Below, one piece after another: positions 1 to 5,287 of a DNA stretch of 5,287 nucleotides (within the stretch, counting starts at the first letter, position 1; each line of letters opens with the position of its first letter). The translations under genes and the position numbers were made by a program. Origin of the DNA: Campylobacteraceae bacterium (GTDB taxonomy: Bacteria > Campylobacterota > Campylobacteria > Campylobacterales > Sulfurovaceae); NCBI GenBank assembly GCA_027023145.1, contig JALVWV010000004.1, positions 1 through 5,287 of the forward strand, written 5' to 3'. The notes under the pieces were generated by a model. That model did no database searches and was not told the origin of the DNA. It was given only the letters and a program-made list of their open reading frames with translations.

Positions 1-2143
1 TCCCCGCACTCGGACCGTCTTTGGGGGTCGCCCCCTCCGGGACGTGGAGATGGAGATCGTATCGTTTGTAGACTTCGCTAGCATCAGGCTGAATATTTTC
101 TTCCGCCTCTTTGGGGGAGCGCGGTACTATCTCCTCCCCGATTGCCACGTCTCCATTGTCAATCAGGATCTTCACGACACTGTAGGCGATGCGGGCGGAT
201 TCTTTCATTACATCCCCGAGGCTGCCAGTAAGTTGCAGGAGCCCTTTCCCTTTGATTTTGATCGCTTCGATCGTCAGGACATCCCCGCCCACAGCTGTCC
301 AAGCCAGTCCATTGACTACGCCGATCTGTGGTTTTGGCGCCACCGGTGAAATCTCAAAGACCTTTTTATCGGTGAATTTCTTGAGATTTTTAGCCGTGAT
401 TCGTACCATCTCAATCGAGGGATCTTCGAGGATCATGCGGGCACTTTTTCGCATCAATGCTGCGATACGGCGCCGGAGATTACGCACCCCAGCTTCACGG
501 GTGTACTCTTCGATCAGCTTGCGCAGGGCGCGTGAAGTAATGTCGATCTCATTTTTGCGCAGGGCGTGTTTTTTGAGTTCCTGTGGGATGAGGTAGCGTC
601 GGGCGATCTCATACTTTTCATTGGGCGTATAACTGTTGAGCCCGATAAACTCCATCCGATCCCGCAGAGGAGCGGGGATCCGTCCTACGTCGTTGGCGGT
701 GGCGATGAAGATTGCCCGGCTCAAATCGAGGTGAAAATTGAGATAGTAGTCCCGGTAATGGCTGTTCTGCTCCGGATCAAGGATCTCAAGAAGCGCGGCC
801 GTCGGATCCCCCCGCTGAGAGCGCCCTACTTTGTCGATCTCATCAAGGACGACGACCGGATCCATCTCTTTGGCTTCAATCAGCCCTTGGACGATCCGAC
901 CGGGCATGGCGCCGATGTAGGTGCGGCGGTGACCACGCAGCTCGTTGACATCTTCCAGCCCCCCCAGAGCGATCCGCACCAGCGGACGCCCCAGTGCGGT
1001 GGCGATGGAGTTGGCCAGCGATGTTTTTCCCACACCCGGAGGGCCGGCAAAACAGAGGATCTCCGCCTTGCCATCGCTTTTCTTTTTGCCCCGGAGACTG
1101 GCAAGTTCTTTGACCGAAAAATACTCCACGATTCTCTCTTTGGGCTTCTCGAGGGAGTAGTGATCCTTGTCCAGCTCATCTGAGACCCGTTTGACATCGA
1201 GATTGCCTTTGGCATATTTGCCAAAGGGGATCTCAAACACCCATTCGAGGTACGATGTCAGTATATTGGCATCTCCACTATCGGGGTGCATCCGTGCCAG
1301 ACGATCGAGTTGCTTCTTGACCTCTTTGTAACCGTCTTCATTGATGTGAGGCTTAAGCGCTTCGAGCTTCTCGCGAAATTCCGCGATCTCCTCTTCATGC
1401 TGCGTATCGACCCCAAGCTCCTCCTGGATCTCTTTGAGTTGCTCTTTGAGGAAGTATTCCCGGTTGGTCTCTTCGATTTTGCTATGGACTTTGTTGTGGA
1501 TCTCCTGCTGCATTTTGAGTGTCTCGATCTGCGCCACCACTTCATCAACCAGCCCGAGAAGACGCTTCTCGATATCCTCTTCGGCATAGAGAGCGTAGGC
1601 TTTGTTTTTGTCCATCGCAAGCATGGAGGAGACCAAGTCGGCCATACGGTGGGGCTCGTCGTTCTCTTCAATGGTTTTAATCAAATCACCGGGAATGGCA
1701 CTATTAAACGAGGAGAGTTGTTTGATCTTATCACGGAGAATTACGAGGAGTGCATCGATCTTGAGGGGATTGAAGCGACCGTTTTCAACCATGGCAATGC
1801 GGGCTTTGAGGATGGGGTCTTCAGAAACCCCCTCAAGCGCCCGGGCGCGGGCAAAGCCCTGAAAGAGCACTTTGACCCGCCCGTCGGGCATCTGCACCCG
1901 GCGCATGATGTTGCCCACCACCCCGACCGGATGGAGGGCATCAAGCTGCCGCTCCCCCTCCTTGCCCGGCTGGGTCGTCGTCACAAACAGCAGTGAATCG
2001 TTCTCCATCGCTTCGGTCGCGGCGTCGATGTCTTTCTGGGTTGTCAAAAAGATTGGACTGATCATAAACGGATAAAAAAAGAGGGTATCCTCCACGAGGA
2101 TAGGGAGGGTGGTCGGAAACTGTTCGTAGTCGCTCAATTGCAA
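1..2143 (-). CDS. lon: ATP-dependent Lon protease (3' end beyond window)
   Basis: Cytoplasmic ATP-dependent serine protease (LonA type) that degrades misfolded and regulatory proteins. The visible 714 codons are open without a frameshift; LonA proteins are usually about 800 residues, so roughly the last tenth is missing. Domain order: N-terminal substrate-binding domain (about 1-200, with VEDTLFFYPFMISPIFL near the start), a helical coiled-coil-rich segment (about 200-330), AAA+ ATPase with Walker A GPPGVGKT at 367-374, Walker B VVVLDEID at 430-437, sensor 1 N484, RIPAPLRDRMEF at 488-499 and the sensor-2 region TREAGVR at 548-554, then the protease domain from about 607. The catalytic serine is S712 in PKDGPSAG, the last motif before the edge; the partner lysine lies outside. 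The start is TTG at 2143: an in-frame TAA sits at 2153-2155, no ATG follows it nearby, and AAGGA lies 6 nt upstream of this TTG. The next TTG (2137) is spaced less well. The sequence closely resembles Helicobacter Lon from memory. Confidence 0.97.
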   Translation of the reverse strand, partial: MQLSDYEQFPTTLPILVEDTLFFYPFMISPIFLTTQKDIDAATEAMENDSLLFVTTTQPGKEGERQLDALHPVGVVGNIMRRVQMPDGRVKVLFQGFARARALEGVSEDPILKARIAMVENGRFNPLKIDALLVILRDKIKQLSSFNSAIPGDLIKTIEENDEPHRMADLVSSMLAMDKNKAYALYAEEDIEKRLLGLVDEVVAQIETLKMQQEIHNKVHSKIEETNREYFLKEQLKEIQEELGVDTQHEEEIAEFREKLEALKPHINEDGYKEVKKQLDRLARMHPDSGDANILTSYLEWVFEIPFGKYAKGNLDVKRVSDELDKDHYSLEKPKERIVEYFSVKELASLRGKKKSDGKAEILCFAGPPGVGKTSLANSIATALGRPLVRIALGGLEDVNELRGHRRTYIGAMPGRIVQGLIEAKEMDPVVVLDEIDKVGRSQRGDPTAALLEILDPEQNSHYRDYYLNFHLDLSRAIFIATANDVGRIPAPLRDRMEFIGLNSYTPNEKYEIARRYLIPQELKKHALRKNEIDITSRALRKLIEEYTREAGVRNLRRRIAALMRKSARMILEDPSIEMVRITAKNLKKFTDKKVFEISPVAPKPQIGVVNGLAWTAVGGDVLTIEAIKIKGKGLLQLTGSLGDVMKESARIAYSVVKILIDNGDVAIGEEIVPRSPKEAEENIQPDASEVYKRYDLHLHVPEGATPKDGPSAG

Positions 2144-2149
2144 AATATA

Positions 2150-2154
2150 TCCTT
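2150..2154 (-). promoter_or_regulatory. Ribosome binding site deciding the TTG start of lon
   Basis: AAGGA on the minus strand, 6 nt before TTG at 2143. It overlaps the in-frame stop TAA (2153-2155), so the reading frame opens only here and the TTG is the first usual start codon available. Confidence 0.75.
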
Positions 2155-2179
2155 AGAGATTTTCAAAATTTAAGAACAT

Positions 2180-2208
2180 AAAATAGCGAATTATCGACCG
2201 AATGTCAA
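2180..2208 (-). promoter_or_regulatory. Sigma-70-type promoter for lon
   Basis: On the minus strand there is a perfect -35 hexamer TTGACA (2203-2208), a 17-bp spacer, and a -10 hexamer TATTTT (2180-2185, 4 of 6 to TATAAT). A start of transcription near 2173 would give a leader of about 30 nt before the lon TTG. It lies in the 93-bp gap between the small HTH-like gene and lon, so lon can be expressed independently of the paaK operon. I saw no clear HspR (HAIR) or HrcA (CIRCE) inverted repeat here, so heat-shock control is not supported by the sequence. Confidence 0.7.
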
Positions 2209-2236
2209 GAGCCTCTCTCGAAGATGCATTATATAC

Positions 2237-2686
2237 TTACGAGCAAAAGACGTCAAAATACTCTTTGATGTGGGCTTCATCCGGGTTTTTCTGTTCGGCT
2301 CTGAGGTTATGTACCCGCTTATAAAAGATGTACTTTTCGATGATATTCATCGCATGGAGTTTGTTATAGATTCCGAGGAGAAAATCGCTCTCTTTGGCCA
2401 ATTGTTTCGCATGCTCTTTGATAAAATGCTTCTCGAGATTTTCAATATCGTCAATCGATTTGGCTTCAAACTTGGAGGCCACGACGGCAAGAATCTCCTC
2501 GGCAGTGAAGTCGGACTGAATATCTTTGGCAAAGCGGCTAAGGAGAACATTGATCTCCTTACTCTGCTCGAAATTGTAGTCGGCATTCTGCAAATAGCGA
2601 TAGAGTCTCGGTTTGGATTTGCGCCAGTTGTAGAGGGTGTTGATCTGCACCTCAAAGTTTTCGGAAATTTGTCGATTGGTCATCAT
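2237..2686 (-). CDS. Small HTH-like protein of unknown function
   Basis: 149 residues; I do not recognise a named family. The N-terminus (about residues 3-33) looks like a helix-turn-helix: TNRQISENFEVQINTLYNWRK, with the TLYNW pattern common in the recognition helix of transposase- and regulator-type HTH domains. It is followed by basic and aromatic residues (PRLYRYLQ, 26-33). The rest (about 40-149) is predicted mostly helical and charged, with no obvious catalytic motif, signal peptide or membrane segment. There are two ATGs in a row (2686 and 2683); the first has AAGGAG 7 nt upstream and is preferred. That ribosome site overlaps the stop of the thioesterase gene, whose stop is only 12 nt from this ATG, so it is the last gene of the paaK operon. 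Its DNA is more AT-rich than its neighbours in a sample I counted. It could be a local regulator or an unrelated passenger; function is open. Confidence 0.85.
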   Translation of the reverse strand: MMTNRQISENFEVQINTLYNWRKSKPRLYRYLQNADYNFEQSKEINVLLSRFAKDIQSDFTAEEILAVVASKFEAKSIDDIENLEKHFIKEHAKQLAKESDFLLGIYNKLHAMNIIEKYIFYKRVHNLRAEQKNPDEAHIKEYFDVFCS

Positions 2687-2698
2687 GGTTATGCTCCT

Positions 2699-3106
2699 TC
2701 ATTTGGTTATGTTTCGTTCATCGATGATTGCATAGGTTGCCGTGGCAAATGCCACGAGCGTATTTTTGGCGAAGATCTCCACCGTGGTAAACGCCGTCCG
2801 CCGGGTGCGGTTGACGACTTTGGCTTCGGCGACCAGCAAGGCACCCTGTGCTGGCTTGAGGTAATTGATCTTCAATTCGATCGTCACACTGGTGAAGCCA
2901 ATGTCGAGCTCCGAGATCACCGCGTACCAGCCGCAGTGATCGGCCAGCGTCGCAATCGCACCGCCGTGGACAACCCCGAGGTGCTGTGTATGGTGGGGCT
3001 GGATCTCAAACGCCAGTTGCGCGTATCCATCCCCCAAATCCATCAGTTCGCCGCCGATGTATTCGAGGAAACCAATGTCCTTCCGATCCAGTTCTTTAAA
3101 CTGCAT
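2699..3106 (-). CDS. PaaI-like hotdog-fold acyl-CoA thioesterase
   Basis: 135 residues, the usual size for a single-hotdog PaaI/YbgC-like thioesterase. The family signature is clear: HLGVVHGGAIATLAD (42-56), where HGG begins the central hotdog helix and D56 stands where PaaI enzymes carry their catalytic acidic residue, followed by TSVTIELKINYLKPA (72-86) on the central strand. Such enzymes hydrolyse acyl- or aryl-CoA thioesters in the cytoplasm; E. coli PaaI acts on phenylacetyl-CoA derivatives and rescues trapped CoA. Next to a phenylacetate-CoA ligase, an aryl-acetyl-CoA substrate is likely, but this is inference. The frame stays open upstream to a TTG at 3154, but ATG at 3106 is the only ATG near the conserved N-terminus and is chosen. 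It overlaps the end of the ACT gene by 11 nt and lacks a strong ribosome site, so its translation is probably coupled to that gene. Confidence 0.9.
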   Translation of the reverse strand: MQFKELDRKDIGFLEYIGGELMDLGDGYAQLAFEIQPHHTQHLGVVHGGAIATLADHCGWYAVISELDIGFTSVTIELKINYLKPAQGALLVAEAKVVNRTRRTAFTTVEIFAKNTLVAFATATYAIIDERNITK

Positions 3107-3515
3107 CGAGCACCGTAACGCCGTCGTTTTCAAGCCGGGCAATCGCCCGGGCAATGTCCGCTTCGGCGGTCTTGATCACAAAGGCTCCCTGGGTACCGTT
3201 GTGCACCGTGTAGGTGTAGGCGATGTCGATCCCTTCGTCTGCCAGCGCAGAGACCACCCGGTAAAAGCACCCTACATTGTCTGCGATCTCTACGGCAAAA
3301 ACCTTTGTTATTTTAGCACTGATCCCCTGAGAACCGAGTTGCGCCTTGACCGCATGCACATCCGGCAGGATCAGACGCAGGATCCCGAAGTCCCCCGCCT
3401 CGACCAGCTCCAGTGTCCGGATGGAGACATCCATATCGGCCAGGCGCCGGGTGATCTCCCCCAGCCGTCCGGTTCGGTTTTCCAAAAAGATGGAGAGTTG
3501 TTCGATCGTTTTCAT
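3096..3515 (-). CDS. Tandem ACT-domain amino-acid-binding protein
   Basis: 139 residues made of two ACT domains and nothing else. The first (about 5-62) has the typical loop signature LENRTGRLGEITRRLAD (11-27); the second (about 70-130) has the matching EIADNVGCFYRVVSALADEG (76-95). ACT domains bind small ligands, usually amino acids, and signal allosterically. Stand-alone double-ACT proteins of this type are known to sit beside phenylacetate-CoA ligase genes, so an aromatic amino acid or aryl acid is a plausible ligand; the ligand cannot be read from sequence. The start is ATG at 3515, 1 nt after the paaK TAG stop, with AAGGAGG inside the last codons of paaK at good spacing. Starting further upstream would add residues encoded inside paaK that match nothing in ACT domains. 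No DNA-binding or catalytic domain is fused to it. Confidence 0.9.
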   Translation of the reverse strand: MKTIEQLSIFLENRTGRLGEITRRLADMDVSIRTLELVEAGDFGILRLILPDVHAVKAQLGSQGISAKITKVFAVEIADNVGCFYRVVSALADEGIDIAYTYTVHNGTQGAFVIKTAEADIARAIARLENDGVTVLDAV

Positions 3516-3516
3516 C

Positions 3517-4815
3517 CTAATCCCTCCTTTTGTCCACGACGCGCACCGCTTTGCCCACACTCCGCTCGATCGAATTGGGTTCGACCAACCGGACGGCAGC
3601 ATTGATGTAGAGATTGTTCAGCAGACTTGCCTGGATATCTTTTTTGATCCGCTCCATATCGCCAGCGTTATCCACAAGGATATCCTCGCTCACTTCGACG
3701 AGGATTTCGAGTTTGTCGAGGTGCCCTTTTTTATCGGCGATGATCTGGTAGTTGAGAGTGACCCCTTCGGTGTTGGCAATGACATGCTCCACTTGTGAGG
3801 GGTAGACATTGACCCCGTTGACGATGAGCATATCGTCCGCACGCCCGACGATGCTCTCCATCCGTGCGTGTGTCCGGCCGCAGGCGCAGGGCTCTTTGAC
3901 GATGGAGGTGATATCGCCGGTGCGGTAACGGATGATGGGGAGGGCTTGTTTGGTCAGGGTGGTAATGACCAGTTCCCCCCGCTCCCCTTCGGGCAGTACT
4001 TCCCCGGTCTTGGGATCGATGATTTCGGCCAAGAAATGGTCTTCGAAGATATGCAGGCGGTCACTGTGTTTGCAGCTGCAGCTTACACCCGGCCCGATGA
4101 TTTCGCTCAGCCCGTACACTTCATGGTAGTCGATCCCCCACGCTTTGGCAACCTCTTCCTTGAGCCCCTTACTGGTAGGCTCAGCGCCAAAGATGCCCGT
4201 TTTGAGTTTGTAGTCTTTGCGGAAATCATTCCCGGCTTTGGCCGCTACCTCAGCAAGGTGGAGTGCAAACGACGGCGTACACGCCAGTACCGTCGCCCCA
4301 AAGTCCCGCATCAGCATCAACTGCCGATCGGTAAATCCGCCGCTGGCCGGCACCACCGCCGCTCCGATTTTTTCCGCTCCGGTATGGAAACCCAGCCCGC
4401 CAGTAAACAGCCCGTAGCCGTAACCGTTGTGCACCACATCTTCCGCACTCGTGCCCGACATCGTATAGACCCGCGCCATCACTTCGTTCCAGACCTCCAT
4501 ATCGTGAGCATTGTACCCCACGACCGTCGGTTTGCCCGTGGTGCCACTCGAACTGTGCACCCGCACCACTTCGCTCATCGGCACACAAAACAGCCCGAAG
4601 GGGTAGTGATCGCGTAGATCCTGCTTTTTGGTAAAGGGAAGCTTCTGGACATCCTCCACGCTTTTGATCGCCTCGGGGTTGACCCCCAACTCATCAAATT
4701 TTTTCTTATAAAACGGACTGATCGCATAGACCCGCCGTGCCGTCTCCCTCAGTCGCGCCACCTGCGTCGCTTCGATCGCCTCACGCGGCGCACTCTCGGC
4801 CTGATTCCATATCAT
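3517..4815 (-). CDS. paaK: Phenylacetate-CoA ligase (PaaK family)
   Basis: 432 residues, the normal length for PaaK. It is an adenylate-forming enzyme expected to convert phenylacetate (or a related aryl acetate such as indoleacetate), ATP and CoA to aryl-acetyl-CoA, AMP and pyrophosphate (EC 6.2.1.30 type) in the cytoplasm. Motifs in order: P-loop SSSGTTGKP (88-96), aromatic/acid motif YGLSE (234-238), YRTGD (297-301) with the adenosine-binding Asp, hinge region GRADDMLIVNGVNVYP (324-339), and the C-terminal lysine K422 in SVGKAVRV. EDHFLAEIIDP (258-268) and EPCACGR (308-314) are typical PaaK segments. Cysteines C246, C248, C310 and C312 plus H250 form a possible metal site. The start is ATG at 4815 with AGGAGGA 5 nt upstream. 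It is the first visible gene of the operon, followed 1 nt later by the ACT gene. The aryl substrate is inferred from family, not proven; the enzyme may serve aryl-acid salvage rather than degradation, as no catabolic paa genes are seen. Confidence 0.95.
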   Translation of the reverse strand: MIWNQAESAPREAIEATQVARLRETARRVYAISPFYKKKFDELGVNPEAIKSVEDVQKLPFTKKQDLRDHYPFGLFCVPMSEVVRVHSSSGTTGKPTVVGYNAHDMEVWNEVMARVYTMSGTSAEDVVHNGYGYGLFTGGLGFHTGAEKIGAAVVPASGGFTDRQLMLMRDFGATVLACTPSFALHLAEVAAKAGNDFRKDYKLKTGIFGAEPTSKGLKEEVAKAWGIDYHEVYGLSEIIGPGVSCSCKHSDRLHIFEDHFLAEIIDPKTGEVLPEGERGELVITTLTKQALPIIRYRTGDITSIVKEPCACGRTHARMESIVGRADDMLIVNGVNVYPSQVEHVIANTEGVTLNYQIIADKKGHLDKLEILVEVSEDILVDNAGDMERIKKDIQASLLNNLYINAAVRLVEPNSIERSVGKAVRVVDKRRD

Positions 4816-4820
4816 CTGTT

Positions 4821-4827
4821 TCCTCCT
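4821..4827 (-). promoter_or_regulatory. Strong ribosome binding site of paaK
   Basis: AGGAGGA on the minus strand, in the context AAAAGGAGGAAACAG-ATG, with 5 nt between this site and ATG at 4815. It supports that start and suggests efficient translation of the first gene in the operon. Confidence 0.8.
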
Positions 4828-4843
4828 TTTTTGCTGGGTTTAA

Positions 4844-4913
4844 GGGGTCTGGTGATTTGTGATTTGTCTGCTGTCGCAAAGTGCAGCAGATGAATCATGA
4901 ATCACCTGACCCC
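4844..4913 (+). repeat. Long inverted repeat: 30-bp stem, 10-nt loop
   Basis: The left arm is 4844-4873, the loop 4874-4883 and the right arm 4884-4913. The arms begin GGGGTC and end GACCCC; the inner ends are CTGCTG and CAGCAG. Read as plus-strand RNA, 25 positions are Watson-Crick, four are G-U wobbles (4858, 4859, 4865, 4866) and one is a U-U mismatch (4850). Read as minus-strand RNA, which is the paaK mRNA sense, the four wobble positions become A-C mismatches. The structure ends 28 nt before the paaK start codon. No T-run follows on either strand, so it is not a standard terminator. It could be a small non-autonomous element, a folded plus-strand RNA or a leader structure. Confidence 0.8.
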
Positions 4914-4927
4914 GTTTCCCAGAGCGA

Positions 4928-4933
4928 TTTATA
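4928..4933 (-). promoter_or_regulatory. Possible -10 element for the paaK operon
   Basis: TATAAA on the minus strand, preceded by a T-run (GATTTT). Campylobacterota promoters often rely on a good -10 with T-rich upstream DNA and a weak -35; no good -35 is seen here. Transcripts starting near 4921 would have a leader of about 105 nt carrying the long inverted repeat. A promoter beyond the window is equally possible. Confidence 0.3.
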
Positions 4934-4962
4934 AAAATCTCCCTGAAATACAACCGTTGGAA

Positions 4963-4984
4963 GGTGTGCAATTGCACACCCTAC
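4963..4984 (-). repeat. REP-like element: GTAG followed by an 18-bp perfect palindrome
   Basis: The palindrome GGTGTGCAATTGCACACC (4963-4980) is perfect. On the minus strand it is directly preceded by GTAG (4981-4984). A GTAG-type tetranucleotide at the foot of a palindrome is the hallmark of REP sequences mobilised by REP-associated tyrosine transposases (RAYT/TnpA_REP). Assignment to REP is inference from this form, since only one copy is in the window. Confidence 0.55.
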
Positions 4985-4997
4985 GCAACCTCTTCCC

Positions 4998-5096
4998 GGG
5001 GCGTGGACTTCAGTCCAACAAACGCATCAGCGTCACTTTGACACGGACAACATCCATGTTATTCTGTGGGACTAAAGTCCCAGCCCCTTTTAATAA
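4998..5096. repeat. 99-bp direct repeat, copy 1
   Basis: Identical at every base to 5189-5287, with a period of 191 bp. Inside are two short palindromes with 2-nt loops, TGGACT-TC-AGTCCA (5004-5017) and TGGGACT-AA-AGTCCCA (5067-5082), a small ACGC-ATCA-GCGT stem (5022-5033) and a hairpin with an AACAT-CC-ATGTT tip (5042-5068). The outer ends also pair: the 12 bases at 4998-5009 match the reverse complement of 5076-5087 at 10 of 12 positions. This gives a bracketed, BIME-like module. It encodes nothing convincing. Confidence 0.9.
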
Positions 5097-5117
5097 GGCG
5101 TTGCACAGCAACGCCAC
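5097..5117 (-). repeat. REP-like hairpin with GTGG foot
   Basis: Inverted repeat GGCGTTGC-ACA-GCAACGCC (5097-5115) with 8-bp arms and a 3-nt loop, directly after copy 1 of the 99-bp repeat. On the minus strand it begins GTGG (5114-5117), an accepted variant of the GTAG tetranucleotide of REP sequences. The unrelated stem sequence with the same layout as the 4963-4984 element suggests a separate REP subfamily; this is inference. Confidence 0.5.
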
Positions 5118-5146
5118 CGCAATCCCTGACCCCGCTTGCTTATTGT

Positions 5147-5189
5147 GGGGCTTGGGCTTCACTCCAACAAACGCGTCAGTGTTTCTTTG
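5147..5189. repeat. Degenerate half copy of the 99-bp repeat
   Basis: These 43 bases align without gaps to the first 43 bases of copy 1 (4998-5040) with about eight substitutions; the shared core CTCCAACAAACGC/GTCCAACAAACGC is best preserved. It abuts copy 2, sharing the G at 5189. In the small stem ACGC-GTCA-GTGT (5171-5182) pairing is kept through a G-U, while the GGACT hairpin has lost one pair. It looks like an older, decayed unit. Confidence 0.75.
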
Positions 5190-5287
5190 GGGCGTGGACT
5201 TCAGTCCAACAAACGCATCAGCGTCACTTTGACACGGACAACATCCATGTTATTCTGTGGGACTAAAGTCCCAGCCCCTTTTAATAA
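5189..5287. repeat. 99-bp direct repeat, copy 2 (reaches window edge)
   Basis: Base-for-base identical to 4998-5096; the match may continue past the window edge. It carries the same internal palindromes at 5195-5208 and 5258-5273. Full identity beside a decayed neighbour unit points to recent duplication or sequence homogenisation. Confidence 0.9.

Larger units (their letters stand above)
4816..5287. other. Gene-free region with hairpins and REP-like repeats
   Basis: I find no credible gene in these 472 bases. The open frames that run through it on the plus strand (about 4897-5232 and 5066-5266) are low-complexity translations of the repeats themselves. From left to right it holds the paaK ribosome site, a 30-bp-armed hairpin, a possible -10 element, an 18-bp perfect palindrome, a 99-bp module, a second palindrome, a degenerate half module and a second identical 99-bp module that runs to the window edge. 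Confidence 0.8.

Noticed and set aside
1286..1996. 236-residue plus-strand open frame opposite lon
   Set aside because: Shadow of the lon coding frame; lon is open and carries family motifs throughout this stretch.
2207..2224. Rho-independent terminator after the HTH-like gene
   Set aside because: A short stem (CGAGAG/CTCTTG with a 3-nt loop) is possible on the minus strand, but there is no T-run after it and it overlaps the lon -35 element.
2270..3118. 282-residue plus-strand open frame
   Set aside because: Runs antisense across the HTH-like and thioesterase genes, both of which have good starts and, for the thioesterase, clear family motifs; no domain is seen in the antisense product.
2699..3154. 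Longer thioesterase starting at TTG 3154
   Set aside because: It would overlap the ACT gene by 59 nt and add 16 residues not expected in single-hotdog thioesterases; ATG at 3106 fits better.
3096..3602. Longer ACT protein starting at 3602
   Set aside because: The extra 29 residues come from sequence inside the paaK coding region and fit no ACT domain; ATG at 3515 has a strong ribosome site.
3868..4617. 249-residue plus-strand open frame
   Set aside because: Antisense to paaK, whose motifs fill the same stretch; no recognisable domain in the plus-strand product.
4897..5232. 111-residue open frame on the plus strand in the repeat region
   Set aside because: Its translation mirrors the DNA repeats (GLQSNK, FTPTNAS, FSPTNAS), has no ribosome site or domain, and such frames commonly arise from palindromic repeats.
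4998..5287. CRISPR array
   Set aside because: The repeat is 99 bp with a 191-bp period, contains several different palindromes, and there are only two full copies; the spacing and unit size do not fit CRISPR.

Overview
The window looks like a piece of a chromosome from a Campylobacterota (Epsilonproteobacteria) species, probably an environmental sulfur- or hydrogen-oxidising type. The main reason is the Lon protease, which reads as a close relative of the Helicobacter/Campylobacter Lon sequences I know. The coding GC is moderate, higher than in host-adapted Helicobacter or Campylobacter. I cannot name the genus.

All five genes I support lie on the minus strand, so in transcription order the window reads from right to left. 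The right end (4816-5287) holds no gene. It contains a long 30-bp-armed hairpin just upstream of paaK, then a cluster of short palindromes that resemble REP/BIME elements, including a perfect 99-bp direct repeat (4998-5096 and 5189-5287) and a degenerate half copy between the two.

Next comes a compact operon: a phenylacetate-CoA ligase (paaK, 3517-4815), a small protein with two ACT domains (3096-3515), a PaaI-like hotdog thioesterase (2699-3106) and a small HTH-like protein of unknown function (2237-2686). Stops and starts are 1 nt apart, overlapping by 11 nt, and 12 nt apart. Ligase, ACT sensor and thioesterase suggest making, sensing and hydrolysing an aryl-acetyl-CoA. No ring-epoxidation or ring-cleavage (paaABCDE-type) genes are present. 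A role in aryl-acid/aromatic amino acid interconversion with an indolepyruvate oxidoreductase is therefore a reasonable guess, but no such gene is visible here.

After a 93-bp gap with a convincing sigma-70-type promoter comes lon (2143 down to the window edge). It starts at TTG and is cut by the edge just after its catalytic serine. I checked its frame line by line and it is open throughout.

The parts most worth a second look are the repeat/hairpin cluster upstream of paaK and the AT-rich unknown gene at the end of the paaK operon. I see no clear sign of a new multi-gene defence or mobile system.
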